DNA from: Streptomyces sp. 846.5
GTDB taxonomy: Bacteria > Actinomycetota > Actinomycetes > Streptomycetales > Streptomycetaceae
NCBI RefSeq assembly: GCF_004365705.1
Contig: NZ_SOBN01000001.1
Coordinates: 1,364,001 to 1,428,000, forward strand
Length of the DNA: 64,000 nt
Reading direction: 5' to 3'
Shown here: positions 49,696 to 59,142 of the stretch, piece after piece
How the letters are laid out: each line of letters begins with the position of its first letter
Numbering within the stretch: the first letter of the stretch is position 1
Made by a program: the position numbers and the translations under genes
Notes under the pieces: generated by a model
What the model saw: the letters and a program-made list of their open reading frames with translations, nothing else
Told to the model about the DNA's origin: nothing
Databases searched by the model: none

Positions 49696-49712
49696 AGAAA
49701 GCATAGGCGGTC

Positions 49713-50354
49713 ATGACTCGCTCATCAGTCGGTCCGGTGACAGCGGACGACCTCGGCCTTGCGGTGCGGCTTTCGGTGGACCTCCTCGGTCAGGCGCAGG
49801 CGGATGTCTGGGACCGGGCGGCCGGGTCGCTGGAGTGGAGCTGTTGGGAGACGGTCGAGCATCTGGCGGACGATCTGTTCGCGTATGCGGCACAGCTCGG
49901 GCTCCGTACGGCGCCGTTGGGGCGGGAGGTGCCGTTCGTGTGGGAGCGGAGGCGGGCGGAGGGGCCGGCGAATGTCGTGTTCGCGGATCGGGCGGCGGGG
50001 CCGGACGGGCTGCTGCAGGTGCTGGAGGCGAGCGGGGCGCTGCTGGTGGCGATGGTGCGGGTCACGCCCGCGACCGTGCGCGCCCACCATGTGTTCGGGA
50101 GCGCGGACCCCGAGGGGTTCGCCGCGATGGGGATCGTGGAGACCCTGGTGCACACCCACGACCTGGCGGCCGGGCTCGGCCTGGACTGGAAGCCTCCGGC
50201 GGAGCTCTGCGCGCGGACACTGGCCCGACTCTTCCCCGACGCCCCCGAGGACGCCGACCCCTGGACCGCCCTGCTCTGGTGCACCGGGCGCGCCGAAGTC
50301 CCCGGCCGCCCCCGGCTCACCACCTGGCGCTGGTACGGGGAGCCCAGGGACTGA
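49713..50354 (+). CDS. Mycothiol-dependent maleylpyruvate isomerase-like (DinB fold) protein
   Basis: A 213-residue protein of the MDMPI N-terminal/DinB helical-bundle family. It has SLEWSCWETVEHLADDLFAYAAQL, HHVFGSADPEGFAAMGIVETLVHTHDLAAGLGL (with the metal-type His residues), and a C-terminal WTALLWCTGR segment. The family uses mycothiol for thiol-dependent isomerisation or detoxification in actinomycetes. It is divergent from the ATPase module and 46 bases upstream of sbcD. Substrate unknown. Confidence 0.82.
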   Translation: MTRSSVGPVTADDLGLAVRLSVDLLGQAQADVWDRAAGSLEWSCWETVEHLADDLFAYAAQLGLRTAPLGREVPFVWERRRAEGPANVVFADRAAGPDGLLQVLEASGALLVAMVRVTPATVRAHHVFGSADPEGFAAMGIVETLVHTHDLAAGLGLDWKPPAELCARTLARLFPDAPEDADPWTALLWCTGRAEVPGRPRLTTWRWYGEPRD

Positions 50355-50400
50355 ACGGTACGGAGCCCGTTGTCAGTGGCGGTTGTTACTGTCGTTGACC

Positions 50401-51564
50401 ATGCGACTGCTGCACACCTCCGACTGGCATCTGGGGCGGACCCTCCATCGGGAGGACCTGCTCCCGGCGCAGCGTGCCTTCCTCGATCACCTGGTCGCCA
50501 CGGTGCGGGCCGAGGCGGTGGACGCCGTGCTGGTGGCCGGGGATGTGTACGACCGGGCCATCCCCGGACTGGGTGCGGTGGAGCTGTTCGACCGGGTGCT
50601 GCGGGAGCTGGCCGGGCTGGGGGTGCCGGTGGTGCTGATCGCCGGGAACCACGACTCGGCGCGGCGGCTGGGGGTGGCCGCCCGGCTGATCGAGCGGGCC
50701 GGGGTGCATCTGCGGACCGAGCCGGAGCGGTGCGGGGAGCCGGTGCTGCTCGCCGACGCGCACGGTCCGGTGGCGGTGTACGGGCTGCCGTATCTGGAAC
50801 CCGCGCTGGTCGGGGCCGGGCTCGGGGCCGAGAGGGTGAGCCATGCGGCGGTGCTGGCGGCGGCCATGGGGAGGGTCCGCGCTGATCTGGCGGCCCGTCC
50901 TGAGGGAACGCGCTCGGTGGTGCTCGCGCATGCCTTCGTGGTGGGCGGTGAGGTCAGCGACAGCGAGCGGGACATCGCCGTGGGCGGGGTGCCCAGCGTC
51001 CCCGCCTCGGTGTTCGACGGGGTCGACTACGTGGCGCTGGGGCATCTGCACGGCTGTCAGACCATCAGCGAGCGGGTGCGCTACAGCGGTTCCCCGCTCG
51101 CCTACTCCTTCTCCGAGGCGGCACAGCGCAAGAGCATGTGGCTGGTCGATCTCGGCCCGGAGGGCGAGGTCGCGGCCCGCCGGATCGACTGCCCGGTGCC
51201 GCGGGCCCTCGCCTGCCTGCGCGGGCGGCTGGACGAGCTGCTGGAGGATCCGGAGCTGGCCCGGCACGAACAGTCCTGGGTCCAGGCCGTGCTGACCGAC
51301 CCCGGTCGTCCCGACCGGGCCATGGAGCGGTTGCGGGCCCGGTTCCCGTACGCGCTGCAGCTGGCGTTCGAGCCGGAGGGCGAGCTCGGCGACGGGCTGC
51401 CCTCCTATGCCGCACGGACCCGGGGGCGCAGCGACACCGAGATCGCGCTGGGCTTCGTCCGGCATGTCCGGGGCAGCGGCCCGGGACCGGACGAGGAGCT
51501 GCTGCTGCGCGAGGCGACCGAGGCCGCCGGTGCGGCCGCGGTCGCCGAGGGGGGTGGGCGCTGA
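50401..51564 (+). CDS. sbcD: Exonuclease SbcCD subunit D
   Basis: A 387-residue calcineurin-type nuclease. The metal-binding motifs are HTSDWHLGRTL, LVAGDVYDRAIP, IAGNHDSARRL, VVLAHAFV and ALGHLHGCQ. With SbcC it forms the Mre11-Rad50-type complex that cuts hairpins and protein-blocked DNA ends during replication and repair. ATG at 50401. The stop shares one base with the SbcC start (TGATG), so the two proteins are translationally coupled. Confidence 0.97.
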   Translation: MRLLHTSDWHLGRTLHREDLLPAQRAFLDHLVATVRAEAVDAVLVAGDVYDRAIPGLGAVELFDRVLRELAGLGVPVVLIAGNHDSARRLGVAARLIERAGVHLRTEPERCGEPVLLADAHGPVAVYGLPYLEPALVGAGLGAERVSHAAVLAAAMGRVRADLAARPEGTRSVVLAHAFVVGGEVSDSERDIAVGGVPSVPASVFDGVDYVALGHLHGCQTISERVRYSGSPLAYSFSEAAQRKSMWLVDLGPEGEVAARRIDCPVPRALACLRGRLDELLEDPELARHEQSWVQAVLTDPGRPDRAMERLRARFPYALQLAFEPEGELGDGLPSYAARTRGRSDTEIALGFVRHVRGSGPGPDEELLLREATEAAGAAAVAEGGGR

Positions 51565-54551
51565 TGCGGCTGCACCGGCTGGCCGTCACCGCGTTCGGCC
51601 CGTTCGCCGACACCCAGACCGTGGACTTCGACGCCCTGGCGGCCGGAGGTCTGTTCCTGCTGCGCGGTGCGACCGGCGCGGGCAAGAGCAGCGTCCTCGA
51701 CGCCGTATGCTACGCCCTGTACGGGACGCTGCCCGGCAGCCGCCCCCGGACCCGGCTGCGCAGCGACCACGCCGCGCCGGACGTGCGGACCGAGGTGGTG
51801 CTCGAACTCACCCTGGGCGGCCGCCGGCTGGAACTCACCCGGAGCCCCGAGCAGGTGCGGGCCAAGAAGCGCGGCCAGGGAGTGACCACCGACAAGGCGC
51901 AGACGCTGCTGCGCGAGTGGACGGTCGACGGCGGCGATGCAGCAGGGGGCTCCTGGCGGGCGAGCAGCAGCGCGCACCAGGAGATCGGCGCCGAGATCCA
52001 GCAGCTGCTGGGCATGAGCCGGGAGCAGTTCTGCCAGGTGGTGCTGCTCCCCCAGGGCGGCTTCGCCCGCTTTCTGCACGCCACTGCCCCGGAGCGGGCC
52101 GAGCTGCTCGGGCGGCTGTTCGACACCGCGCGTTTCGGTGCGGTGGAGGGCTGGCTGACGGAGCGTCGCCAGCAGGCGGAGAAGGCCTGCCAGGCGGTGC
52201 GCGGGGAGATCGGCTCCCGGCTGGAGCGGCTGCGCGAGGCGGCCGGCACCGACGAACCGGCGCCGGTGGACGTGGACGCGGACGGCCTCGGTTGGGCGGC
52301 CCAGCTCCGGGTGGAGGCCCGGGAGCAGCTGGCGGCCGCCGAGTCCTGGCACCGGCTCGCGGTCGACCGCCGCGATCTGGCCGCCGAACGGGCCCGCGCG
52401 GTCGAGGTGCTGGCGGACCGTCAGCACCGGCACCGGCGCGCGGTTCGGCAGGCGCACGAGCTGGAGGCGCGGTCCGGGCAGCAGTCGGCGGCGGAGGCCC
52501 GGCTGGAGCGGGCCCGCCGCGCCGAGGCCGTGGCCCCGCTGCTGACGCTGCACCAGCAGGCGCTGCTGACCCAACGTCGACTGGAGGCCGCCGAGCAGCG
52601 GGCCCGCGCCGCGCTGCCCCTCGGCACGGACGACCTGCCCAGCGCCGAGGAACTGGCGGCGGCCGAGCATGCGACCCGCGAGGAGCTCGGCGGCCTGCGG
52701 GCGCTGCTGCCGGCCGAGGAGCAGTTCCAGGGCAATGAACGCGCCCGCCTGCACCTGGAGGCCGAGCGCGACGACGCAGAGGCCCGGCGGGCCGACGCCG
52801 TGGAGTGGTTGGAGCGGTGGCCCGCGCTCCGGGAGCAGGCCACCGCGTCGCTGGACCGGGCGAAGCTGGCCACGGCGCGGGCCGAGCAGCTCGACGGCCG
52901 ACTCGCCGAGCTGCGACAGCGCTGCGAGGCCGCCGAGCGGGCCGAGTCGCTGGGAAACCGGCTGTCGGCCTTCGAGCAGCGCGAGCTGACCCTGCGCGAG
53001 AGCGCCGCGCAGGCCCACGAACGCTGGCTGGAACTGCGCGAACGGCGGTTGCAGGGCATGGCGGCCGAGCTGGCGGCACGGCTGACCGAGGGCAGGCCCT
53101 GCCCGGTCTGCGGCTCCGCCGAGCACCCCGCACCCGCCCGGCCCGGCCCCGGACAGGTCACCCGGGAGCAGGAGCACCAGGCCGAGCAGGCCCACCGGGA
53201 CGCGGCGGCCCGCGTCGAGACCGCCCGCGAGGACGTCCAGGAGCTTCGCCGGCAGATCGGTTCCCTGGCCGCCGTCGCCGGAGACCGACCGGTCGCCGAA
53301 CTGCGCGCGGCCGCCGAGCAGGTGAGCGCCGAGCACGCCGAGGCCCAGCGGGAGGCGGCGGTCGGGCTGCGGGCCCAGGAGGAGCTGGACCGGCTGCAGC
53401 ACGAGCAGGCCCTGCGCAGCGAGGCCGCCGTGCAGGCCGCCTCGATGCTGGCCGCCCGCACCGCCGGCCTGGACGCCCTGGCCGTCGAACAGGCCCGGCT
53501 GACAGCCGAGTTGGAGCGCGGCCGCTCCGGTGCGGTGTCGGTGGCCGCACGGGTGGCCGAGCTGGAGCCGCGGGTCGAGCGGCTGAACCAGGCCGTGGCC
53601 GCGGTACGGGAGGCGGCGGCCGGGGCGCAGGCGCTGGCCCGGGCCGAGGCCGGGGTTCGGGCCGCGGCCGAGCGGGAGGGCTTCGCCGATCCGGGCGAGG
53701 CCGAGCGGGCGGCGCTCCCCGCCGCCGAGGCGCTGCGGCTGCGCAACCAGGTCGAGCAGCACCGCGCCGAGCTGGCCCGGGTCCGTACCGAGCTGGCCGA
53801 CGCGGACCTGCTGGCCGCCGTACGGCTGCCGGAGGCCGACCCCGGGGCCGAGCAGGCCGCCGACCGCGCCGCCGAGCAGCAGCTGCGCCAGGCCTACGCC
53901 CGGGTGCAGACCGCCGGCGACCGCTGCGCCGCGCTGGACCGGCTCAGCGGCGGGCTCGCCGACGAGCTGCGGCGGCTGGGGCCGCTGGCCGCCGAGCACG
54001 CCACCGTCGCCGGACTGGCCGGGCTCGCCGCCGGGACCAGCAGCGGCAACCGGTTCCGGATGTCGCTGGAGACCTATGTGCTGGCGGCCCGTCTGGAACA
54101 GGTCGCCGCGGCGGCCGGGGCGCGGCTTGCGGTGATGTCCCAGGGCCGCTACTCGCTGGCGCACACGGACCTGCGGGCCAGGGGCGGCGGCCGTTCCGGT
54201 CTCGGCCTCAGCGTCCTGGACGCCTGGACCGGCCAGGAGCGGGACACCTCCACGCTCTCCGGCGGCGAGAGCTTCTTCGCCTCGCTGGCCCTGGCCCTGG
54301 GCCTGGCGGACGTGGTGACCGACGAGGCCGGCGGCATGCCGCTGGACACCCTGTTCATCGACGAGGGCTTCGGCTCCCTGGACGAGGACACCCTGGAGGA
54401 CGTCCTGGACGTGCTGGACCGACTGCGCGAGCGGGACCGGGCCGTGGGCATCGTCAGCCATGTCGCGGACCTGCGCGGGCGCATCCCCACCCAGCTGGAG
54501 GTCCGCAAGGGACGCGACGGTTCGACGTTGCGGCAGCATGTCCCCGGGTAA
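51564..54551 (+). CDS. sbcC: Exonuclease SbcCD subunit C
   Basis: A 995-residue Rad50-like ATPase. The N-terminal Walker A is RGATGAGKSSVLDAV. Long Glu/Ala/Arg coiled coils flank the zinc hook CPVCGSAEHP near residue 512. The C-terminal part carries the signature LSGGESFFASLALALGLAD and Walker B DTLFIDEGFGSLDEDTL, followed by the switch His in IVSHV. It drives the SbcD nuclease in hairpin and double-strand-end processing. The coiled-coil arms are of ordinary length for actinomycete SbcC. The gene ends 35 bases before the GH13 gene. Confidence 0.97.
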   Translation: MRLHRLAVTAFGPFADTQTVDFDALAAGGLFLLRGATGAGKSSVLDAVCYALYGTLPGSRPRTRLRSDHAAPDVRTEVVLELTLGGRRLELTRSPEQVRAKKRGQGVTTDKAQTLLREWTVDGGDAAGGSWRASSSAHQEIGAEIQQLLGMSREQFCQVVLLPQGGFARFLHATAPERAELLGRLFDTARFGAVEGWLTERRQQAEKACQAVRGEIGSRLERLREAAGTDEPAPVDVDADGLGWAAQLRVEAREQLAAAESWHRLAVDRRDLAAERARAVEVLADRQHRHRRAVRQAHELEARSGQQSAAEARLERARRAEAVAPLLTLHQQALLTQRRLEAAEQRARAALPLGTDDLPSAEELAAAEHATREELGGLRALLPAEEQFQGNERARLHLEAERDDAEARRADAVEWLERWPALREQATASLDRAKLATARAEQLDGRLAELRQRCEAAERAESLGNRLSAFEQRELTLRESAAQAHERWLELRERRLQGMAAELAARLTEGRPCPVCGSAEHPAPARPGPGQVTREQEHQAEQAHRDAAARVETAREDVQELRRQIGSLAAVAGDRPVAELRAAAEQVSAEHAEAQREAAVGLRAQEELDRLQHEQALRSEAAVQAASMLAARTAGLDALAVEQARLTAELERGRSGAVSVAARVAELEPRVERLNQAVAAVREAAAGAQALARAEAGVRAAAEREGFADPGEAERAALPAAEALRLRNQVEQHRAELARVRTELADADLLAAVRLPEADPGAEQAADRAAEQQLRQAYARVQTAGDRCAALDRLSGGLADELRRLGPLAAEHATVAGLAGLAAGTSSGNRFRMSLETYVLAARLEQVAAAAGARLAVMSQGRYSLAHTDLRARGGGRSGLGLSVLDAWTGQERDTSTLSGGESFFASLALALGLADVVTDEAGGMPLDTLFIDEGFGSLDEDTLEDVLDVLDRLRERDRAVGIVSHVADLRGRIPTQLEVRKGRDGSTLRQHVPG

Positions 54552-54586
54552 GGGGGACAGCAGGATCCCGACCTCGGGCATGGAGG

Positions 54587-56335
54587 ATGACGAAATTGAC
54601 GGAGCAGTCGACGGGGAGTCAGCCGTGGTGGCGCGGCGCGGCCATCTTCCAGGTGTACCCACGCAGCTTCATGGACGGCGACGGCGACGGCACCGGTGAT
54701 GTCGCCGGGATCCGCAGCCGGCTCCCCTACCTGGTGGAGCTGGGGGTGGACGCGCTGTGGATCTCGCCCTGGTACGTCTCACCGCTCGCGGACGGCGGCT
54801 ACGACATCGCCGACTACCGCGACATCGACCCGGCCTTCGGCACCCTCGCCGAGGCCGAGGCGCTGATGGCCGAGGGCCATGAGCTGGGGCTGCGGACCAT
54901 CGTCGACCTGGTCCCCAACCACTGCTCGGACCAGCACCCCTGGTTCCGGGCGGCGCTGGCGGCGGCTCCCGGCTCGCCGGAGCGCGCGCTGTTCCACTTC
55001 CGCCCCGGACGCGGACCCGGCGGCGACCTGCCGCCCAACGACTGGCAGGCGCACTTCGGCGGCTCCGCCTGGCAGCGCACCACCGACGCCGAGGGCCGGC
55101 CCGGCGAGTGGTACCTGCACATGTTCGCGCCCGAGCAGCCGGACTGGAACTGGGACAACCCGGCGGTCCGCGCCGAGTTCGAGTCCATCCTGCGGTTCTG
55201 GCTGGACCGCGGCGTCGACGGCTTCCGCATCGACGTCACCGACCACCTGGTCAAGGAGCAGGGCCTGCCCGACTCCGCCGGGCACCACGGCCGCCCCGAC
55301 CCCTGGCGGGACCAGGAGGGGGTGCACGAGATCTACCGCAGCTGGCGCGCCGTCATCGACTCCTACCCCGGCGAGCGCGTGTTCGTCGCCGAGCTGTGGG
55401 AGACCAACCCGGCCCGCTTCGCCCGCTACCTGCGCCCCGACGAGCTGCAGACCGCCTTCAACTTCCCGCTGCTGAAGTCCGGCTGGGACGCGGCCGAGCT
55501 GCGCGGCGTGATCGACGACACGCTGTCCTCGCACGCGCTGGTGGGCGCCCCGCCGACCTGGGTGCTGTCCAACCACGACACCACGCGCCATGTCACCCGC
55601 TACGGCCGCGCCGACACCACCTACGACTTCGACCGGGCCGGACGCTTCGGCCGCCCGGTCGACCTGGACCTGGGCACCCGCCGGGCCCGCGCCGCCGCGC
55701 TGCTGACCTTCGCCCTCCCCGGGGGCGTCTATGTCTACCAGGGCGACGAGCTGGGCCTGTGGGAGGTCGAGGACATCCCGGACGAGCTGCGCCAGGACCC
55801 GACCTGGGTGCGCTCCGGCCATGTCGACCGGGGCAGGGACGGCTGCCGGGTCCCCATTCCGTGGAGCGGCACCGAGCCCCCGTTCGGCTTCAGCCGACTC
55901 CCCCACGGGGTGTCCGCACACATAGGCGCGCCGACCACAGGTTCCCGTGGGGGTGCGGGGGGTCGCCCCCCGAAGGATTGGAGTAGCGCCGGCGACGGGG
56001 ACGCGCCTCCGTGGCTGGACGTCCAGCCGGCCGCCTGGAAGGACCGCACCGCGGCGGCCGAGTCCGGCGCCGCCGGATCGCACCTGGAGCTCTACCGGAC
56101 CGGCCTGCGGCTGCGCCGCGCGGAGCCCGGGCTCGGCGACGGACCGATGGAGTGGCAGCCGTCCGCGCCGGACGTCCTGGACTTCACCCGCCCCGGCGGC
56201 TTCCGCTGCGTGGTGAACCTGGGGGCGGCCCCGGTCGCCCTGCCCGGGCAGTCCGAAGTGCTGCTGGCGAGCGGGCCGTTGCAGGGTGAACTGCTGCCCA
56301 CGGACACGGCCGTCTGGCTGCGCCTGACCGAATAG
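54587..56335 (+). CDS. GH13 alpha-glucosidase with in-frame repeat-like insertion
   Basis: A glycoside hydrolase family 13 enzyme of 582 residues. It starts AIFQVYPRSFMDGDGDGTGDV. Region I is DLVPNH, region II GFRIDVTDHL (nucleophile Asp), region III VFVAELWE (acid Glu), and region IV VLSNHDTTRH. It cleaves alpha-glucosidic bonds of maltose, isomaltose or trehalose-like sugars in the cytosol; no signal peptide is seen. Near residues 436-470 a Gly/Ser/Pro-rich stretch (GVSAHIGAPTTGSRGGAGGR) interrupts the usual sequence and is encoded by a palindromic DNA segment. ATG at 54587 touches GGAGG; the TTG at 54596, nine bases from that site, may be the true start. Confidence 0.9.
   Translation: MTKLTEQSTGSQPWWRGAAIFQVYPRSFMDGDGDGTGDVAGIRSRLPYLVELGVDALWISPWYVSPLADGGYDIADYRDIDPAFGTLAEAEALMAEGHELGLRTIVDLVPNHCSDQHPWFRAALAAAPGSPERALFHFRPGRGPGGDLPPNDWQAHFGGSAWQRTTDAEGRPGEWYLHMFAPEQPDWNWDNPAVRAEFESILRFWLDRGVDGFRIDVTDHLVKEQGLPDSAGHHGRPDPWRDQEGVHEIYRSWRAVIDSYPGERVFVAELWETNPARFARYLRPDELQTAFNFPLLKSGWDAAELRGVIDDTLSSHALVGAPPTWVLSNHDTTRHVTRYGRADTTYDFDRAGRFGRPVDLDLGTRRARAAALLTFALPGGVYVYQGDELGLWEVEDIPDELRQDPTWVRSGHVDRGRDGCRVPIPWSGTEPPFGFSRLPHGVSAHIGAPTTGSRGGAGGRPPKDWSSAGDGDAPPWLDVQPAAWKDRTAAAESGAAGSHLELYRTGLRLRRAEPGLGDGPMEWQPSAPDVLDFTRPGGFRCVVNLGAAPVALPGQSEVLLASGPLQGELLPTDTAVWLRLTE
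55900..55972. repeat. Palindromic insert within the GH13 gene
   Basis: CCCCCACGGG at 55900-55909 pairs with CCCGTGGGGG at 55944-55953. A second hairpin of CGGGGGG and CCCCCCG follows at 55956-55972. Such G/C-run hairpins are typical of streptomycete intergenic repeats, yet here they lie inside a reading frame and keep it open. Confidence 0.7.
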
Positions 56336-56448
56336 TCCCCGGCTGCAAACAGCGGAAGCCCCCTTCCGCACGGGGGAGCGGATGGGGACTTCCTTGGATC
56401 ATCGTACGAGTGCAGAACCGGACGCCCGGACCATTGGCGCACCAGGAT

Positions 56449-56478
56449 CCACTGTGCCATCAGCTGATGGCACAGTGG
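56449..56478. repeat. Perfect 30-base palindrome between convergent genes
   Basis: The 15-base arm CCACTGTGCCATCAG is followed at once by its exact complement, with no spacer. It lies 114 bases after the GH13 stop and seven bases before the tex stop. As RNA it would form a stem with a tight four-base loop, so it may be a shared terminator; a protein-binding site is the alternative. Confidence 0.8.
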
Positions 56479-56484
56479 CCCCGG

Positions 56485-58863
56485 TCAGCGGGTCAGACCC
56501 GCCCTGCGCAGGGCGTCCGCCATCGCGCTGTTGGCCGCCGGCGCCGGGGCGCCGCCGCCGCGCGGGTTCTCCCGCCGGGGCTGCGGCGCCCTGCGGTCCT
56601 GGCCCTGGCCCTGCTGCCGCCGACCCTGACCCTGGTCCTGACCCTGCTGCTGACCGCGAGGCCCGCGCTCCTGCTTGGGCTTGGCCTCGTCGTCCAGCCG
56701 CAGCGTCAGCGAGATCCGCTTGCGCGGGATGTCCACCTCCAGCACCTTCACCCGGACGATGTCCCCGGACTTCACCACCTCGCGCGGGTCCTTGACGAAG
56801 GTCCTGGACAGCGCCGAGACGTGCACCAGGCCGTCCTGGTGCACGCCGATGTCGACGAAGGCGCCGAAGGCCGCGACATTGGTGACGGTGCCCTCCAGCA
56901 GCATCCCCGGCTCCAGGTCGGAGAGCTTCTCCACGCCCTCCTTGAACGCCGCCGTACGGAACGCGGGACGCGGGTCACGGCCCGGCTTCTCCAGCTCCCG
57001 CAAGATATCGGTGACCGTCGGCACACCGAACTGCTCGTCGGCGAAGTCCGAGGGACGCAGCCCGCGCAGCACCGAGCCGTTGCCGATCAGCGTCTTCAGC
57101 TCCCCACCGGTGGCGGTGAGGATCTTCCGCACCACCGGGTAGGCCTCGGGGTGCACGCTGGAACCGTCCAGCGGGTCGTCGCCGCCAGGGATCCGCAGGA
57201 AGCCCGCGCACTGCTCGAACGCCTTCGGGCCGAGCCGGGCCACCTCCTTGATCGCCTTGCGGCTGCGGAACGGGCCGTTGGCGTCGCGGTGCGCCACGAT
57301 GTTGTCGGCCAGGGTCGCGCCGATGCCGGACACCCGGGTCAGCAGCGGCGCGGAGGCCGTGTTGACGTCCACGCCGACGCCGTTGACGCAGTCCTCGACC
57401 ACCGCGTCCAGCGAGCGGGACAGCTTGGCCTCGGAGAGGTCGTGCTGGTACTGGCCCACGCCGATGGACTTGGGGTCGATCTTGACCAGCTCCGCCAGCG
57501 GGTCCTGCAGCCGCCGGGCGATGGAGACCGCGCCGCGGATCGACACATTGAGCTCGGGCAGTTCCTGCGAGGCGAAGGCCGAGGCCGAGTAGACCGAGGC
57601 GCCCGCCTCGGAGACCACGGCCTTGGTGAGCTTCAGCTCGGGGTGACGCTTGATCAGGTCCCCGGCCAGCTTGTCCGTCTCCCGCGAGGCGGTGCCGTTG
57701 CCGATCGCGATCAGCTCGACCCGGTGCGCCGCGCACAGCTTGGCCAGGGTGTGGATGGACTCGTCCCAGCGGTTGGCGGGGACGTGCGGGTGGATGGTGT
57801 CATGGGCGACGACCTTGCCGGTGGCGTCCACCACGGCGACCTTCACGCCGGTGCGGAAGCCCGGGTCCAGGCCGAGGGTGGCCCGGGTGCCGGCCGGGGC
57901 GGCGAGCAGCAGGTCGCGCAGGTTGGCGGCGAAGACCCGGACCGCCTCGTCCTCCGCCTCGGTGCGCAGCCGCAGCCGCAGGTCGATGCCGAGGTGGACC
58001 AGCAGCCGGGTGCGCCAGGCCCAGCGGACGGTGTCCAGCAGCCAGCGGTCGGCGGGCCGGCCGCGGTCGCTGATCTCGAACTTCTGCGCGATCCGGGACT
58101 CGTAGCCGCCGGGGGCCTGCGCGTCGGCCTCGTCGGCGTAGGGCTCCATGGTGAGGTCGAGGACGTCCTCCTTCTCGCCGCGCAGCATCGCCAGCACCCG
58201 GTGCGAGGGCAGTTTGACGAAGGGTTCGGCGAAGTCGAAGTAGTCGGAGAACTTCGCCCCCGCCTCCTCCTTGCCGTCGCGGACCTTCGCCGAGAGCCGG
58301 CCCCGGCCCCACATCCGCTCGCGCAGCTCGCCCAGCAGGTCGGCGTCCTCGCCGAAGCGCTCGACCAGGATCGACCTGGCCCCCTCCAGCGCCGCCGCGG
58401 TGTCGGCGACGTTCTCGCCGAGGTATCCGGCCGCCTCGGCCTGCGGGTCCCGGGTCGGGTCGGCGAGCAGCAGCTCGGCCAGCGGCTCCAGCCCGTTCTC
58501 GCGGGCGATCTGGGCCTTGGTGCGGCGCTTGGGCTTGTAGGGGAGGTAGATGTCCTCCAGCCGGGCCTTGGAGTCGGCGGCGCGGATCTGCGCCTCCAGG
58601 GCCTCGTCCAGCTTGCCCTGGCTGCGGATCGACTCCAGGATCGCGGCCCGGCGCTCCTCCAGCTCGCGCAGGTAGCGCAGCCGCTCCTCCAGGGTGCGCA
58701 GCTGGGCGTCGTCGAGCTCGCCGGTGGCCTCCTTGCGGTAGCGGGCGATGAAGGGCACGGTCGCCCCGCCGTCGAGCAGGTCGACCGCCGCCTGAACCTG
58801 CCCGGCCCGTACCCCGAGCTCCTCGGCGATGGTCTGCTGGATGGACGCTGTCTGAAGGGTCAC
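56485..58863 (-). CDS. tex: Tex-family RNA-binding transcription accessory protein
   Basis: A 792-residue Tex protein. The N-terminal helical domain holds [17 protein letters not shown] and [21 protein letters not shown]. The YqgF/RuvC-like domain opens [17 protein letters not shown]. Helix-hairpin-helix motifs ([16 protein letters not shown]) and an S1 domain ([27 protein letters not shown], about 56830-56910) follow, then a Gln/Gly/Arg-rich tail of 50 residues. Tex binds nucleic acid and is linked to transcription and stress tolerance; its biochemical role is not settled. Start at 58863. Confidence 0.97.
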   Translation of the reverse strand: MTLQTASIQQTIAEELGVRAGQVQAAVDLLDGGATVPFIARYRKEATGELDDAQLRTLEERLRYLRELEERRAAILESIRSQGKLDEALEAQIRAADSKARLEDIYLPYKPKRRTKAQIARENGLEPLAELLLADPTRDPQAEAAGYLGENVADTAAALEGARSILVERFGEDADLLGELRERMWGRGRLSAKVRDGKEEAGAKFSDYFDFAEPFVKLPSHRVLAMLRGEKEDVLDLTMEPYADEADAQAPGGYESRIAQKFEISDRGRPADRWLLDTVRWAWRTRLLVHLGIDLRLRLRTEAEDEAVRVFAANLRDLLLAAPAGTRATLGLDPGFRTGVKVAVVDATGKVVAHDTIHPHVPANRWDESIHTLAKLCAAHRVELIAIGNGTASRETDKLAGDLIKRHPELKLTKAVVSEAGASVYSASAFASQELPELNVSIRGAVSIARRLQDPLAELVKIDPKSIGVGQYQHDLSEAKLSRSLDAVVEDCVNGVGVDVNTASAPLLTRVSGIGATLADNIVAHRDANGPFRSRKAIKEVARLGPKAFEQCAGFLRIPGGDDPLDGSSVHPEAYPVVRKILTATGGELKTLIGNGSVLRGLRPSDFADEQFGVPTVTDILRELEKPGRDPRPAFRTAAFKEGVEKLSDLEPGMLLEGTVTNVAAFGAFVDIGVHQDGLVHVSALSRTFVKDPREVVKSGDIVRVKVLEVDIPRKRISLTLRLDDEAKPKQERGPRGQQQGQDQGQGRRQQGQGQDRRAPQPRRENPRGGGAPAPAANSAMADALRRAGLTR

Positions 58864-59055
58864 GCGCGGTTACCACTCTCTCGCAGGGATGCCACCTGCA
58901 TTCTGCCGCGCCGGGCGCACCGGGGAAAACCACCGACCCGGCGGGGTAGAGGGTTTCCCCTTGCCCGAAGCCTGTGAACCAGCTGTCATCCGAGGGAGAA
59001 ATCGTCAAGAACGCCGCACATTTGTGACGCGCACGTAAATCCCGGTGAACGCACC

Positions 59056-59084
59056 TTGTTGTTGGTGCTTCGTCAACCTTAGCT
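59056..59084 (+). promoter_or_regulatory. Candidate promoter of the secreted peptidase gene
   Basis: TTGTTG and TTAGCT are separated by 17 bases, about 59 bases before the peptidase start. This is a moderate match only. The 279-base gap from 58864 to 59142 must also hold the tex promoter on the other strand. Confidence 0.35.
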
Positions 59085-59142
59085 TCAGGGCGATTCAGCA
59101 CGGCCCCCGGTTCCCCCGAGCACAACTCCTGGAGGCAGCGCC

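Noticed and set aside
51405-54662. Long leftward frame of 1,085 residues opposite sbcC
   Set aside because: sbcC has all Rad50-type motifs in the other strand; this frame is only a by-product of third-position GC bias.
56410-58977. Long rightward frame of 855 residues opposite tex
   Set aside because: tex carries full-length family motifs; the opposite frame has none.
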